DNA of 64,000 nucleotides, taken from positions 1 to 64,000 of the forward strand of contig MTOU01000020.1 of the NCBI GenBank assembly GCA_002011745.1. The letters are read 5' to 3'. Positions 26,283 to 35,821 of the stretch are shown piece after piece (position 1 is the first letter of the stretch; every line of letters begins with the position of its first letter). Position numbers and translations under genes: made by a program. The notes beneath the pieces are model-generated. The model searched no databases. It was not told where the DNA came from and was given only the letters and a program-made list of their open reading frames with translations. The stretch comes from Nitrospirae bacterium JdFR-85. Lineage in GTDB: Bacteria > Nitrospirota > Thermodesulfovibrionia > Thermodesulfovibrionales > JdFR-85.

Positions 26283-26320
26283 CAGAACAAAGAACCCCGA
26301 ACTATGAACCCAGAACCCTC
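26283..26320. repeat. GAACCC-type repeat, intergenic copy (copy 7)
   Basis: AGAACCCCGAACTATGAACC and a following CAGAACCC unit, just upstream of the four-helix gene. Same unit as the copies in pglX, but outside any ORF. Confidence 0.65.
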
Positions 26321-26425
26321 TATGAGTCTTTTCAAAAAGATGATCCTGACCTGATGGGTCCCTGAACAAGCGTTTCATTTTTATAGTTAACCCCTTTCCT
26401 GTTTAATCTATCTAACTAATAGAAT

Positions 26426-26459
26426 GACCAAGTTGCCTATCCCTCTCAAGAACTTGGTC
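26426..26459 (-). terminator. Perfect 9-bp hairpin downstream of the cyclase cassette
   Basis: GACCAAGTT pairs with AACTTGGTC across a 16-base loop. It may end the cassette transcript, but no T-run follows; it could also be a remnant of another attC-like site, since GGTC occurs in the same place in the neighbouring site. Confidence 0.35.
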
Positions 26460-26527
26460 AGTGATCAAGCTAAAATTATTCATATATAGATTTTTGCCAT
26501 TTATTGTGTCGCTATTTTGTATAAATG

Positions 26528-26600
26528 ACATAACGACCAACCTCACCTACCGCTATGTAGTGCCAGCAGAATAGCAGTCAGGTGTTGCGTCTTGTTATGT
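26528..26600 (-). mobile_element. attC: Putative integron attC recombination site
   Basis: A 73-base imperfect palindrome starting 18 bases after... rather, ending 17 bases before the lower coordinate of the cyclase gene, which is its 3' end. On the minus strand it begins ACATAAC and ends GTTATGT (7-bp outer pair), followed inward by GAC/GTC with two extra bases on one side, CAAC/GTTG, ACCT/AGGT and CTAT/ATAG around a 14-base tip. Size, extrahelical bases, GTTA-type ends and a position directly after a gene on the same strand fit integron attC sites. The outer boxes depart slightly from the RYYYAAC/GTTRRRY consensus. No integron integrase is in the window. Confidence 0.6.
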
Positions 26601-26617
26601 GTTGTCTTTGTTCATAT

Positions 26618-27589
26618 TCATAACTGGGATATATCTAACTCATCAACAAATGTATTTAGTAGATATTTTTGATATTCATTTTGGGGCTTGTTGATTTCTT
26701 TAATAACATTTGCCCATGAACTTTTGAGACTTACCTTTTTGTAAAAATTTATCACCTCTTTCTTTGCTGGAAAAGCCCAATTGTCCGAGGATTGCATCAT
26801 AACCTCAAATAATGTTAACCAAATAAGCCAATATTTATCATCTTCAAATTCAGAAATTATGCGTTCAAGTAGTGGGTTACTGTTTGGTGTCAGAAATTTA
26901 CAATAACTAAGTAGCCCTATTCTTAAAGTGTGAATATGATGTTCTATTACAAATTTATTATTTGAATTTGATTTTGCGAGTTTTATTGCAATCTCTATTA
27001 ATTCAGTCACCTCGTTTTTTTGCTCCTCATATTCCTTATTTAAATCCAAAAACCAGAGAGCATCAAAGTATCTGTAATTTGACCAAAAAGTAAATGTTGA
27101 ATTTTCATAAAGAATACTCTTAATCTCTGCGTTCCAATTGAACACTTGCTCATTCTTATTTTGGGGATCCGCAATCAATAGCCGCGCTCCTTTAATCTTG
27201 CTTTCCATTTTCGCAGAATGTACAAGAGCCGGGCTAATAATAAAATTTTTAGAAAGATTAGGTGCTTCCACTCGATTTTGTATGTCAACCATTCCGTATG
27301 AAATGCCGCCACGCGGTAAAAGGAAATATTTTGATAAGTCAAAGTCATACGCATTATTTTTCTTCAAACACTCCCTATATATTTCAGTAATCACATTTAC
27401 CAATAGAGCAGGATTATTTGAATAAGCTAAAAGGCTATCTGAAAATAAAATACCTTTTACTTCTTTGTTTTTTTTAATGATTCTATAGGTAATATTGTAA
27501 AAATCATTTAATATTTCTTTTGAACGAGTTGGATTATTAGCCACCATCTGACTAAAACCCAACAAATCAATAAACGCTAAAGCCTGCAT
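26618..27589 (-). CDS. Class III nucleotidyl-cyclase-like protein (Pycsar-like candidate)
   Basis: A 323-residue protein. The N-terminal ~150 residues carry class III cyclase features: D8 in AFIDLLGFS and D51 in GILFSDSLL, 43 residues apart as the two metal-binding aspartates of such cyclases, plus R93 in LPRGGISYG. The C-terminal half is helical and unknown. Such solitary cyclases in defence islands include the Pycsar pyrimidine cyclases, which make cCMP or cUMP upon infection. No adjacent effector is seen; a membrane protein 10 kb away is a remote candidate. The gene seems to be an integron-like cassette: an attC-like site follows it and a GTTATGG box precedes it. Start ATG with ATAGGAGA upstream. 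Confidence 0.65.
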   Translation of the reverse strand: MQALAFIDLLGFSQMVANNPTRSKEILNDFYNITYRIIKKNKEVKGILFSDSLLAYSNNPALLVNVITEIYRECLKKNNAYDFDLSKYFLLPRGGISYGMVDIQNRVEAPNLSKNFIISPALVHSAKMESKIKGARLLIADPQNKNEQVFNWNAEIKSILYENSTFTFWSNYRYFDALWFLDLNKEYEEQKNEVTELIEIAIKLAKSNSNNKFVIEHHIHTLRIGLLSYCKFLTPNSNPLLERIISEFEDDKYWLIWLTLFEVMMQSSDNWAFPAKKEVINFYKKVSLKSSWANVIKEINKPQNEYQKYLLNTFVDELDISQL

Positions 27590-27610
27590 GCTTTGTCTCC
27601 TATTTATTCA

Positions 27611-27617
27611 CCATAAC
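27611..27617 (-). other. GTTATGG box upstream of the cyclase gene
   Basis: On the minus strand GTTATGG lies 22 bases before the cyclase start and in the gap after brxC. It resembles the outer box of the attC-like site (GTTATGT) and would mark the left junction of a gene cassette. A match this short can be chance. Confidence 0.35.
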
Positions 27618-27638
27618 ATTCTATATTACATTTACCCC

Positions 27639-30600
27639 TCACTCCAAAACTATCCTGACCTTTTGAGGTTCTTTGCCTCTTATCTGTTCGTTTAGATATT
27701 CCTCAAAACGTCGTTTCATCTCCTCTGGAGCCACTGGAGACCCTCCAGAAAGCAGGGCAGACTTGAGATCGTCTATCTTAATAGTTACTTTTATAAGCCC
27801 TGAAAGCACTTCTTTTAAAGCCTGGATAAAGTTTTGAGAAAGATTATCAGGAAGTTGACGACTATTTATAAAGGATTCAATTAGTTTTCTCTGTTTTGGT
27901 TTAAGGAGCTCAAGATTTTGACGAACTGTTGGATCATCAAGATTTAGCAGTAATGTTTTGATCCAGCTATCAAGTAGTTTATCCAATTCGGAATCAAGGC
28001 CATTAAGGACAATGGCTGCAGGAACAGAGATATCCTCTGCATTAGGCATAAATTGACAGTGTGGACAAACTGGTGAATCATCAAGATCCTTATCAGTAAG
28101 TGCAAAGCAACTCTTCAAGCCAGCAAGTTTTTCTTGAAAGTCTTTGAGGTGTTGAACAGGCATCAGTTCAATTGTAGAAAGCTTGTTGAGAATGTTGAGC
28201 CTTTCGTCTTTCAACAATTCACTTTTACGCCTGTCTTCATTCACTCCAAGGCGTGCCTTTTTATGCAGGTTAAGATATACCTGTTTGTATCTCTTTTTGA
28301 GATCTGTAAGATCATTTATAATCTTTTGATAGAAGGAACTGGATATCCGTTTCGTTTGTTTTGAAATTTTTTCCAGCATCTTCTCCCGTGTTGTTTTTAT
28401 CCGATCTGTCAGGACATGTTCTGGAGGCAAGATCGCCTCTGCACTGGAAAGATATGATGATAGAGGCCCCAGGTGGTCAACTATCTCTTGCAGAGATTTA
28501 ATTTCACCAAGGGCTTTCAGGCCATCTTTGTGTCTGTTAATCTCCTGAACAGTATAACGAAAATTCTTGAGTTTACCGGGTGTATTATAGACCTGAAGAG
28601 ACTCCAAAAAAGTCTTGGTTTTTTTAAGTTGTTCAAGAAGTTTTTGAGATTCTTGATCTGATAATAAATCCTTCCCCCAGAGCTTCAATTCCTGTTGCAA
28701 TGTCTGCTGCGCATGAAGAACATCCTCTACCAGTTTTGATATTATTGTCTGTAGTTGTTGTATAGGTTCATCCTTACCCTGAGTGATGAGTTGTGCCATG
28801 CCTGGTGTGAGACCAAGCAGTTCGAAGAGTGCCTTTAGTGCTGGCAGATTCCAGTCGCGTGGTTGTTCTATGTGTTTGAAGTTGACAAGTTCATCGAGAG
28901 ATATTTTATAGAGTTCCTGGATAGTTGAGGCATCAATCTTTTTGCTTGTAACTGAAAGGACTATATCACCTGAATATACCAGCGCGCCAAGCACAACAAC
29001 AATCAGTTCTGGCTCAAGACGATAGTTGGTGGGTGCCATATACTCAACACCAGATTCATCCTGGATAATTTCAGACCTGTTTACAACCTGTCCGTGTCCT
29101 TTATGTTTAAGGATTTCAAGTATATATTGGGCATACCTGGATTTATAGGGATCAATTTTTTCTCCATCTAATAGTTCTAATGCATCAAGAATGGCTGTTG
29201 CCTGTCTGGTTCTTATTCCATTGGCAAGTGTTTTTAGGGCATCCTGAACTGCCTGTGACAGGTTCTGAGAGGTAATGGGTATTGAAAAATATGGATATTC
29301 AGGTGCCTTTTCTGCAAAGTATTCTTTAAGACAAATTCCTGCTATTGTATTTATCAGGTCTCTGAAATTAATGCGTTCATTAGGGGATAAGCCAGAAAGT
29401 TCTCTAATTGAATGACCTTTAGCCCATTCAATCAATGTTTTCTTTCGTCCCTGATAGGTAACTTCAAATACCGAAGTCATATGTTCACGGAGCCAGGTAA
29501 CTAATTGACGAAGGAAGTGGTTTGCCTTTGCCTCGTAAGTGGATTTGGAATGACCAGAGGATGTTGAGGCCAGATCAAGGGCTGCTGCATAGTTTTTAAG
29601 GGTAGTGTGAAAGGCTTCATCGGCTCCTTTCAGGTAAAAGAAGACCTCATCGGCTCTTTTTTCATCTTTAAAATGTGGTGGGTCATAGGGCTGGATAAAA
29701 TACAGATAGAACTCACGAGGTGGAACAGCGGTAGATCGCTCATTAGGTGAGCCGAAGAACAGATAACCAAGGCGAAATGCTTTACGCTCTGGCCACTGAA
29801 GTTCGTGTTGCCAGATGCGATAACCAGTAACATAGGTCTGGTCTGTACACTCCATCACACGTTTAAGAGCCTCATAATAGTAGCGATCAAGTTGTGAAGG
29901 ATCAAGGGTCTCAGCACGTTTTTCAATGAGTGCGTCGTAATCCTCTGTCTTTTTCAGGTCAAGATAATACTGCTGATTGTCAGGATTAAAGGAAATAAAT
30001 TGACCGCTTACTGTCTTATGTATCTCACGGAGAACTGTTTCTACCAGTGTTAGAAGATCATCAGCAGGTTCTCCCCCAAGGTCCTCTATGCCTGGTTGAT
30101 AAAGACATAGTGTGTCTCTTAGTTCTTCTGCGGTGGCGCCAATATTAGAATAAATGTCCCCTGTTGTTAGACGATGTACGGATAGGGCGTGTATAATTCT
30201 CAGTGCCATAGGTTTATAAGCAGGTCTGGTGAATGCCTGTTCAATGCGGGATTCAAGCACCTGGCTACAGTCTATAACTGCCTTTATATCAGGCACAGCA
30301 CGAAAGGAGGGATTTCCCTTTAGCGTGTTCCAGTATGTATCGTAGGCAATGAGGCCAGGGTATTCTTCCGGCACATTCTGGTCTAACAATTTTTTCATTT
30401 CATTGGATAGTGTTTTAAGAACCTCGCGTTTTTCAATAACTGTTACCCTTTCAAAGGTATCTATATAATCAGGATGTACAGGAAAGAGATTTACAAATTC
30501 ATCCATACGTTCGTTCATGTTGCCATAGAATTTTGCAAAGGGTGTGAGATACTCTCTTATCTTTGCCTGTTGCTCTCTATTCTTTTTAAGCAAACGCTCT

Positions 30601-31367
30601 GAGACAACAAACTTTACATCCTTGCGGGCAATAAGGATCTGTTCAAATCTGTCTTTTACACGCCTAATACTGTCAGATACAAAAGAGAACCTGGGACTGT
30701 CAAAAATAGCCTCCTGAACACCGGCGATGAAACGGAAACGGAGGTCTTTACATACCTCCCCAATCTCTCTTAGGAAATTCAGATCAAGTATGAGCTCCTG
30801 ATCTTTCCTTGTTCGGAGATAATCCAGAAGTTCATCCACCACAAGTAAAAGCCCGTGGTCAGGATACTTATCATGAAAAGCAGCCATCATGTCTTCAAAT
30901 GCAGGCTTATTGCTGGGGATTTTACTGATTGGAGGGAAATTATATTCTACTCCCATAAGGCTCAGGCGTTCCTCAAGCACTCCTGTCAGAATTTCTCGCA
31001 GAGACATTGTGGTAGCACCAATTTCTGTGCGGATTACCTTAAATTTACCTGCTATTGTTGCTGCAGCTTCTGCAACAGTGGAGTTGGTAAGATCATCAAC
31101 AAGTTCTGCATGTTCTGCAATAGAAGATATTACTGACATAAGATGAGATTTACCTGTGCCATAGTTTCCAACTACTAAGAGCGCTTTATTGTCTGTTGGT
31201 TGTTCAAACTGAAGTTGAGGAAATACTATTGCAGTGAGTCTTTCTGCCATCTCCTCAGAGATTACATAGGTGCGGACGAGCTCCTTTGCCCTCGCCTTTT
31301 CATCAGCATGACGAAGTTCTATTACTGTCTCAATAGGCTCAAATTGTATTAGGTCTTTATATTTCAT
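27639..31367 (-). CDS. brxC: BrxC/PglY-type ATPase of BREX type 3
   Basis: A 1242-residue AAA-like ATPase. Walker A is [17 protein letters not shown] (~66-82) and Walker [20 protein letters not shown] (~173-191), followed by a [18 protein letters not shown] sensor-like segment. The long C-terminal half has coiled-coil stretches (around 860-1060) and a cysteine-pair motif [11 protein letters not shown] near 1130. BrxC/PglY is the largest conserved BREX protein and is needed for defence; its exact activity is not established. Its start overlaps the brxF end by 11 bases, as expected for the type 3 operon. The cyclase cassette begins within about 50 bases of its stop. Confidence 0.9.
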   Translation of the reverse strand: MKYKDLIQFEPIETVIELRHADEKARAKELVRTYVISEEMAERLTAIVFPQLQFEQPTDNKALLVVGNYGTGKSHLMSVISSIAEHAELVDDLTNSTVAEAAATIAGKFKVIRTEIGATTMSLREILTGVLEERLSLMGVEYNFPPISKIPSNKPAFEDMMAAFHDKYPDHGLLLVVDELLDYLRTRKDQELILDLNFLREIGEVCKDLRFRFIAGVQEAIFDSPRFSFVSDSIRRVKDRFEQILIARKDVKFVVSERLLKKNREQQAKIREYLTPFAKFYGNMNERMDEFVNLFPVHPDYIDTFERVTVIEKREVLKTLSNEMKKLLDQNVPEEYPGLIAYDTYWNTLKGNPSFRAVPDIKAVIDCSQVLESRIEQAFTRPAYKPMALRIIHALSVHRLTTGDIYSNIGATAEELRDTLCLYQPGIEDLGGEPADDLLTLVETVLREIHKTVSGQFISFNPDNQQYYLDLKKTEDYDALIEKRAETLDPSQLDRYYYEALKRVMECTDQTYVTGYRIWQHELQWPERKAFRLGYLFFGSPNERSTAVPPREFYLYFIQPYDPPHFKDEKRADEVFFYLKGADEAFHTTLKNYAAALDLASTSSGHSKSTYEAKANHFLRQLVTWLREHMTSVFEVTYQGRKKTLIEWAKGHSIRELSGLSPNERINFRDLINTIAGICLKEYFAEKAPEYPYFSIPITSQNLSQAVQDALKTLANGIRTRQATAILDALELLDGEKIDPYKSRYAQYILEILKHKGHGQVVNRSEIIQDESGVEYMAPTNYRLEPELIVVVLGALVYSGDIVLSVTSKKIDASTIQELYKISLDELVNFKHIEQPRDWNLPALKALFELLGLTPGMAQLITQGKDEPIQQLQTIISKLVEDVLHAQQTLQQELKLWGKDLLSDQESQKLLEQLKKTKTFLESLQVYNTPGKLKNFRYTVQEINRHKDGLKALGEIKSLQEIVDHLGPLSSYLSSAEAILPPEHVLTDRIKTTREKMLEKISKQTKRISSSFYQKIINDLTDLKKRYKQVYLNLHKKARLGVNEDRRKSELLKDERLNILNKLSTIELMPVQHLKDFQEKLAGLKSCFALTDKDLDDSPVCPHCQFMPNAEDISVPAAIVLNGLDSELDKLLDSWIKTLLLNLDDPTVRQNLELLKPKQRKLIESFINSRQLPDNLSQNFIQALKEVLSGLIKVTIKIDDLKSALLSGGSPVAPEEMKRRFEEYLNEQIRGKEPQKVRIVLE

Positions 31368-31848
31368 CTCTATCTGTTAAAGAATCAGGACTTACAACCA
31401 GAAAATCTGTCACAGGATATCGCTTATATTCTACATGACCTGGCTCTGCATAAATCAAATGATTTTTCTCTATCTTTCCATTCCACATTGCCACAATAGT
31501 TTTATTCCGTGAAAGGCCCTGAAGCAGACGTAGTGGATCCTGTTTTAGTGATACATCAAAGAGTATTTCTATATTATCAAGGAGAACAATATCGTTATCA
31601 ATCTCGCTAATCATATCTTTCAGTATATAGGGAACGCGTAGTGCACGTTGCTGCTTTGCAAGATCAAGAAGTCGTTCTGAAAGATGTAGATTAATATTTA
31701 TTATTGGCAGATTGAGCTGTTTACTAACATCCTGTAGAGCTTCGGTTTTACCTGCACCTGATGGGGCCACAACTAAAACTAGACGATAGTATAGAGCACA
31801 TGCTTGCTTGATTGCGTTTATTATCTGTTGAGATAGAGGCTCTATCAG
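31357..31848 (-). CDS. brxF: BrxF, small ATPase of BREX type 3
   Basis: A P-loop protein specific to BREX type 3. The ORF track starts at a GTG (31770) inside the strand before Walker A, giving 137 residues. Reading upstream in frame yields [20 protein letters not shown] and then [18 protein letters not shown], which restores the helix and first strand before the P-loop. The only plausible initiator there is CTG at 31848, with AGGAG about 13 bases upstream and a stop codon a few codons earlier; an ATA start cannot be excluded. That gives about 163 residues, normal for Brx[16 protein letters not shown] is Walker B. It leads the BREX operon and overlaps brxC by 11 bases. Confidence 0.8.
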   Translation of the reverse strand: MIEPLSQQIINAIKQACALYYRLVLVVAPSGAGKTEALQDVSKQLNLPIININLHLSERLLDLAKQQRALRVPYILKDMISEIDNDIVLLDNIEILFDVSLKQDPLRLLQGLSRNKTIVAMWNGKIEKNHLIYAEPGHVEYKRYPVTDFLVVSPDSLTDRDEI

Positions 31849-31924
31849 AACTTTGTCCTCTCTCCTAATATGAGTTTATCTTCCAACAGAGTTAATCCTA
31901 TCAAATACACCCTCAACATAATTA

Positions 31925-31953
31925 AAATTACACAACAAGGATTTCTCTGTCAA
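31925..31953 (-). promoter_or_regulatory. Candidate promoter of the BREX operon
   Basis: On the minus strand a perfect TTGACA (31953-31948) is followed after 17 bases by a weak TAATTT, about 75-80 bases before the proposed brxF start. The -35 is convincing, the -10 is not. Confidence 0.35.
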
Positions 31954-32280
31954 CATTACCCTCTTCCTCATTATGGAAGGTTTGCTCAGGAAGTCTTTTT
32001 GTCGTTGCTCTTAGTTTGTTCTTTCTGAGGGTAAAATTCTTCCATTGCCTGTCATCTAGTAATGTTTGGTGTAGTCTTAACCCTCTAAGAGAACTTCTAT
32101 ACTATAGATGCTATAAACCCTCGGCTATGTACTTCGATATGCACACCTTACACCATCCCACAAAAAACACGCCGTTGTAGTTCTCAGTTAGGCTATAAAT
32201 TTAGACTCCAGTCAAGTTCACACAAACCTCACAATAAGAACAACGGTGAGGACACGAATGATATGTTAAATGAAAATTAT

Positions 32281-32328
32281 GAAGCCACCTAATGGAGTCG
32301 AACCTCCAACACGTTGATTACGAATCAA
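32281..32328 (-). pseudogene. Decayed tRNA 3' half (tRNA-Thr(CGT)-like)
   Basis: The minus strand shows an anticodon-arm-like TTGA-TTCGTAA-TCAA (anticodon CGT, with T33 and A37), a short variable loop, a T-arm-like GGAGGTTCGACTCC and an acceptor-like GGTGGCTTC. The T stem has mismatches, and no D arm or 5' acceptor strand lies upstream. It is therefore a partial, decayed tRNA, of the kind left by integration of a mobile element into a tRNA gene. Confidence 0.5.
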
Positions 32329-32604
32329 AAAAGAAATTTATATTTCCTACAATTTACTGAATTATGTAATTTGTTGAAATTATAAGATTTCTTGCCTATA
32401 TTTTTAACAAATTTTACTTTTTATTTTTAGAGACTTAAGCCACAGATCTAATGCGGAGGCTTGACACTCAAGGCATACAGTAAGGTATGATAGATAAATG
32501 GCCTGATAAAGACAGGTGTTTATCCAATCTGTATCTATTTTTGTAAGATTCTTCCGGGAAGTAACAGAAAATTCTTTTTAGATAGAGGGACAAGAGGAGG
32601 ACAA

Positions 32605-33360
32605 ATGGCCGGCCACAGTAAATGGGCCCAGATAAAGCATAAAAAGGCTGTAGTTGATGCGAGGAGGGGGAAGCTCTTTTCCAAACTTGCAAGGGAGATA
32701 TCAGTCGCAGCAAAGCTTGGTGGTGGTGACCCTTCTATGAATCCAAGACTGAGGGTTGCGATAGAGAAGGCAAAGAGTGCGAATATGCCACAGGAGAATA
32801 TAAAGAGGGCAATACAGAAGGGTACAGGTGAGTTACCAGGCACCTCTTATGAAGAGGTTTTTTATGAGGGTTATGGGCCTGGAGGGGTGGCCCTTATGAT
32901 ACATGCCCTTACTGATAACAAAAACAGGACTGTTGCTGAACTGAGACATCTTTTAAGTAAACACGGTGGTAGCCTTGGTGAAGCAGGCTGTGTTTCCTGG
33001 ATTTTTGAAAAGAAGGGTTATATTCTGGTAAATAAGACAGATATTGATGAAGACACACTGATGGGTATTGTGATTGATGCAGGTGCAGAGGACCTCCGGA
33101 ATGATCCCAAAGAGGACAATTACGAAGTGATTACTTCTTTGGAGGACTTTCAGAAAGTAAAGGATGCGATTGTGGCCGCTGGGATTACACCCCAGGCTGC
33201 AGAGATAACAATGTTACCAAAGAGCTATATAAAGATAGAAGGGGAGACAGCAGAGAAGATGATAAAACTAATGGAAGTCCTTGAAGACCATGATGATGTC
33301 CAGAATGTGTATGCAAATTTTGATATGCCAGAAGAAATCATGGCTAAGGCAGAAGTATGA
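32605..33360 (+). CDS. yebC: YebC/PmpR-family translation or transcription factor
   Basis: A 251-residue member of the YebC/TACO1 family. N-terminus [20 protein letters not shown] and the central [20 protein letters not shown] are diagnostic. Members act as DNA-binding regulators or, as shown for some, help ribosomes translate polyproline stretches. First core gene after the defence island. GAGGAGG lies before the ATG, and the stop overlaps the htrA start (ATGA), so the run yebC-htrA-glmU-glmS is one operon. ruvC, its common partner, is absent here. Confidence 0.93.
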   Translation: MAGHSKWAQIKHKKAVVDARRGKLFSKLAREISVAAKLGGGDPSMNPRLRVAIEKAKSANMPQENIKRAIQKGTGELPGTSYEEVFYEGYGPGGVALMIHALTDNKNRTVAELRHLLSKHGGSLGEAGCVSWIFEKKGYILVNKTDIDEDTLMGIVIDAGAEDLRNDPKEDNYEVITSLEDFQKVKDAIVAAGITPQAAEITMLPKSYIKIEGETAEKMIKLMEVLEDHDDVQNVYANFDMPEEIMAKAEV

Positions 33361-34433
33361 ACAGTCCTGCTAAGGAAGGCTTGTTTAAAGGGGGACTGGG
33401 GGTTTTAATTATATTCTGTTATTGCCTTTTTTATCCTGCTATTGTCTCTGCCTTAACTCCAGAAGAAAAGATAAATATAAAGGTATACAGAGAAGCAAGC
33501 CCTTCAGTAGTTAATATAACCACCACAACACTGATCAGAGATTTCTTCTCTATATATCCTCAACGAGGGGCAGGTTCTGGTTCTATAATTGATCCAAGGG
33601 GTTATATCCTGACTAATTACCATGTGGTTGAAGGGGCACAGCAGATAACAGTTACAATGTTTGATGGAAGGAAATATCCTGCCGTCTTTGTTGGTGCAGA
33701 CCCTGATAATGATATTGCCATAATAAAGATTAAACCTGACAGACCTCTCAAGCCCTTAAAACTTGGTGATTCAGATACACTGCAGGTCGGTCAGAAGGTG
33801 TTTGCGATCGGAAATCCCTTTGGCCTGAACTCTACCCTTACCACAGGTATAATCAGTGCTTTAGGAAGACCCCTTACCACGGAGGAGGGTAGAGTTATAG
33901 AGAATGTGATACAGACAGATGCCCCTATCAATCCTGGCAACTCTGGTGGTCCACTGCTTAATACCTCAGGTGAGATGATAGGAATAAATACTGCCATCTT
34001 TACTCCTTCTGGTGGTAATATTGGGATCGGGTTTGCCATTCCAGTGAATACTGCAAAGGAGCTTATTCCTGATCTGATAAAGTACGGGAAAGTCCGCAGA
34101 CCATGGCTTGGAATAGTGGGTGTGCCTCTCTGGCCTGATCTGGCAAGGGCATTAAGGATTCCTGTAGAGGAGGGGATTCTTGTTTCAGAGGTGATCAGGG
34201 GCAGTCCTGCAGATAAGGCAGGTATAAGAGGAGGCAGTATACCAGTAGAGATCAGTGGTACCATTGTGTATCTTGGAGGGGATATTATTGTTGAAATAAA
34301 TAATAGAAAGGTAACATCTATGGAGGAAATAAAAAAGGCTATAAAGGGACTCAGGGAAGGTAGTCGGGTAAAAGTGGTTGTTATGAGGGGGGACAGATTA
34401 CTGAAGCTCTCTGTGGAGGTAATGTTGAGATGA
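33357..34433 (+). CDS. HtrA/DegP-type serine protease
   Basis: A 358-residue S1C protease with an N-terminal signal or anchor (about 14-32, [20 protein letters not shown]), so it acts in the periplasm. The triad is visible: His in [12 protein letters not shown], Asp in [11 protein letters not shown], Ser in [11 protein letters not shown]. One PDZ domain follows (about 250-355, with [18 protein letters not shown]). A single PDZ makes it DegS-like in layout rather than DegP-like; role in envelope protein quality control. It overlaps yebC and glmU by four bases each, so translation is coupled. Confidence 0.9.
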   Translation: MNSPAKEGLFKGGLGVLIIFCYCLFYPAIVSALTPEEKINIKVYREASPSVVNITTTTLIRDFFSIYPQRGAGSGSIIDPRGYILTNYHVVEGAQQITVTMFDGRKYPAVFVGADPDNDIAIIKIKPDRPLKPLKLGDSDTLQVGQKVFAIGNPFGLNSTLTTGIISALGRPLTTEEGRVIENVIQTDAPINPGNSGGPLLNTSGEMIGINTAIFTPSGGNIGIGFAIPVNTAKELIPDLIKYGKVRRPWLGIVGVPLWPDLARALRIPVEEGILVSEVIRGSPADKAGIRGGSIPVEISGTIVYLGGDIIVEINNRKVTSMEEIKKAIKGLREGSRVKVVVMRGDRLLKLSVEVMLR

Positions 34434-35821
34434 AGAGACCTCTCTGGATTGTGGTGCTTGCAGCAGGACTGGGCACGAGGATGCGTTCAGGTATTCCAAA
34501 GGTTCTTCACAGGTTAAATGGCCGTCCAATGCTTCAATGGGTTCTTGATGCTGCAGAGAAGTTACACCCTGAGAAGGTTGTTGTGGTCTGTAACAGATCA
34601 AATATTGGACCTATCCAGAATGCTATGTCTCAGAATAGAGTAGAATTTGTTATCCAGTCAAGACCTCTTGGTACAGCCCATGCCCTTCTTTCAGCCAAAA
34701 GACTTATTGATGAATTCAGTGGGGATATCCTTGTGCTCAATGGGGATACACCCCTGATAAGCCCTGATACCTTAAAAAGGTTTTTGCAGAGACACAGGAG
34801 GGCAAAAAACTCTTTAAGTATTCTCTCCTTTGAGATAGATAATCCCTCTGGTTATGGCAGGATTATCAGGGATAGTGCTGGAAATCCTATAATGATAAAG
34901 GAAGAGACAGACCTTACTGAAGAGGAGTCTCAGATTAGAGAGGTTAACAGTGGGATTTATCTAATGGGCCAATCAGCCTTTAAGCTTTTGAGAAGAATTA
35001 AAAAGAACAGCAGAAAGGGAGAGTACTATCTTACAGATATACTTGCCCTTGCCACTAAGAAAGGACTCAGATGTGGTGTATACAAGATGGGTGATGAAGT
35101 GGAGTTTATAGGGATCAATACAAAGGAGGAACTCCAGAAGGCACAGAGGCTTATGAGGCAGAAGATAGTAAGGGTATGGTTACAGAAGGATGTGGAAATG
35201 ATGGATGAGCAGAGGGTCTATATAGGACCTGATGTAACTATTGGTGAGGGAACATATATCTATCCTGATGTCTATATTGAAGGTAAGACCTCCATAGGTA
35301 GAAACTGTATTATATATCCCAATGTAAGAATCGTGGATTGTAAGATTAATGATAATGTAACCATAAGAGAGTGCTCATCACTTGAGGAATCAGTAGTTGA
35401 GTCAAAAGCCACAGTTGGTCCTTTTGCCAGATTGAGGCCAGGTACATTCTTGAAAAAGGGGGCGAAGATTGGTAACTTTGTTGAAGTGAAGAACTCTCTT
35501 GTGGGAGAAGGTACAAAGGCTTTGCATCTTAGCTATATTGGGGATGCGGAGATAGGAAGGAATGTAAACATTGGTGCAGGAACAATAACATGTAACTATG
35601 ATGGTATAAGAAAGAACAGAACAATTATTGAAGATAATGTTTTCATAGGGAGTGATACACAGCTTATTGCTCCTGTAAAGGTGAAGAGGGGTGCCTATGT
35701 GGGAGCAGGTTCCACAATAACCAAGGAAGTACCAGAAGGTGCTTTGGCCCTTAGCCGGACAGAACAGTGTAATATAGAAGGTTGGGTCAAAAAGAGGTTT
35801 AAAAAGAAGAGGAAGAGTTAA
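34430..35821 (+). CDS. glmU: Bifunctional N-acetylglucosamine-1-P uridyltransferase / glucosamine-1-P acetyltransferase
   Basis: Makes UDP-GlcNAc, precursor of peptidoglycan and lipid A. The N-terminal pyrophosphorylase domain has AAGLGTRMRSGIPKVLH and LVLNGDTPLI; the C-terminal left-handed beta-helix (from about 255) has hexapeptide repeats and the acetyltransferase motif NIGAGTITCNYDG. Length 463 is normal. It precedes glmS by zero bases, and the pair covers the route from fructose-6-P to UDP-GlcNAc apart from GlmM, which is elsewhere. Start overlaps the htrA stop. Confidence 0.95.
   Translation: MKRPLWIVVLAAGLGTRMRSGIPKVLHRLNGRPMLQWVLDAAEKLHPEKVVVVCNRSNIGPIQNAMSQNRVEFVIQSRPLGTAHALLSAKRLIDEFSGDILVLNGDTPLISPDTLKRFLQRHRRAKNSLSILSFEIDNPSGYGRIIRDSAGNPIMIKEETDLTEEESQIREVNSGIYLMGQSAFKLLRRIKKNSRKGEYYLTDILALATKKGLRCGVYKMGDEVEFIGINTKEELQKAQRLMRQKIVRVWLQKDVEMMDEQRVYIGPDVTIGEGTYIYPDVYIEGKTSIGRNCIIYPNVRIVDCKINDNVTIRECSSLEESVVESKATVGPFARLRPGTFLKKGAKIGNFVEVKNSLVGEGTKALHLSYIGDAEIGRNVNIGAGTITCNYDGIRKNRTIIEDNVFIGSDTQLIAPVKVKRGAYVGAGSTITKEVPEGALALSRTEQCNIEGWVKKRFKKKRKS

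Larger units (their letters stand above)
26275..26617. other. 343-base gene-free stretch with three repeat structures
   Basis: No gene on either strand. It contains a GAACCC-type repeat copy (26283-26320), a perfect 9-bp hairpin (26426-26459) and an attC-like site (26528-26600). Its density of repeats and lack of coding suggest a recombination scar between the brxC-cyclase side and the pglX side. Confidence 0.65.
31849..32604. other. 756-base gene-free stretch at the right edge of the island
   Basis: No credible gene. It should hold the promoter of the BREX operon (candidate at 31925-31953, minus strand) and of yebC (plus strand). It also contains a decayed tRNA 3' half at 32281-32328, and a loose inverted repeat (CCGTTGT near 32173 and ACAACGG near 32250). 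The stretch is the likely junction between island and core chromosome. Confidence 0.6.

Noticed and set aside
32170-32255. Inverted repeat CCGTTGT...ACAACGG in the spacer before yebC
   Set aside because: Only 7 perfect bases with a loop of about 65 bases; too weak to call a structured element.
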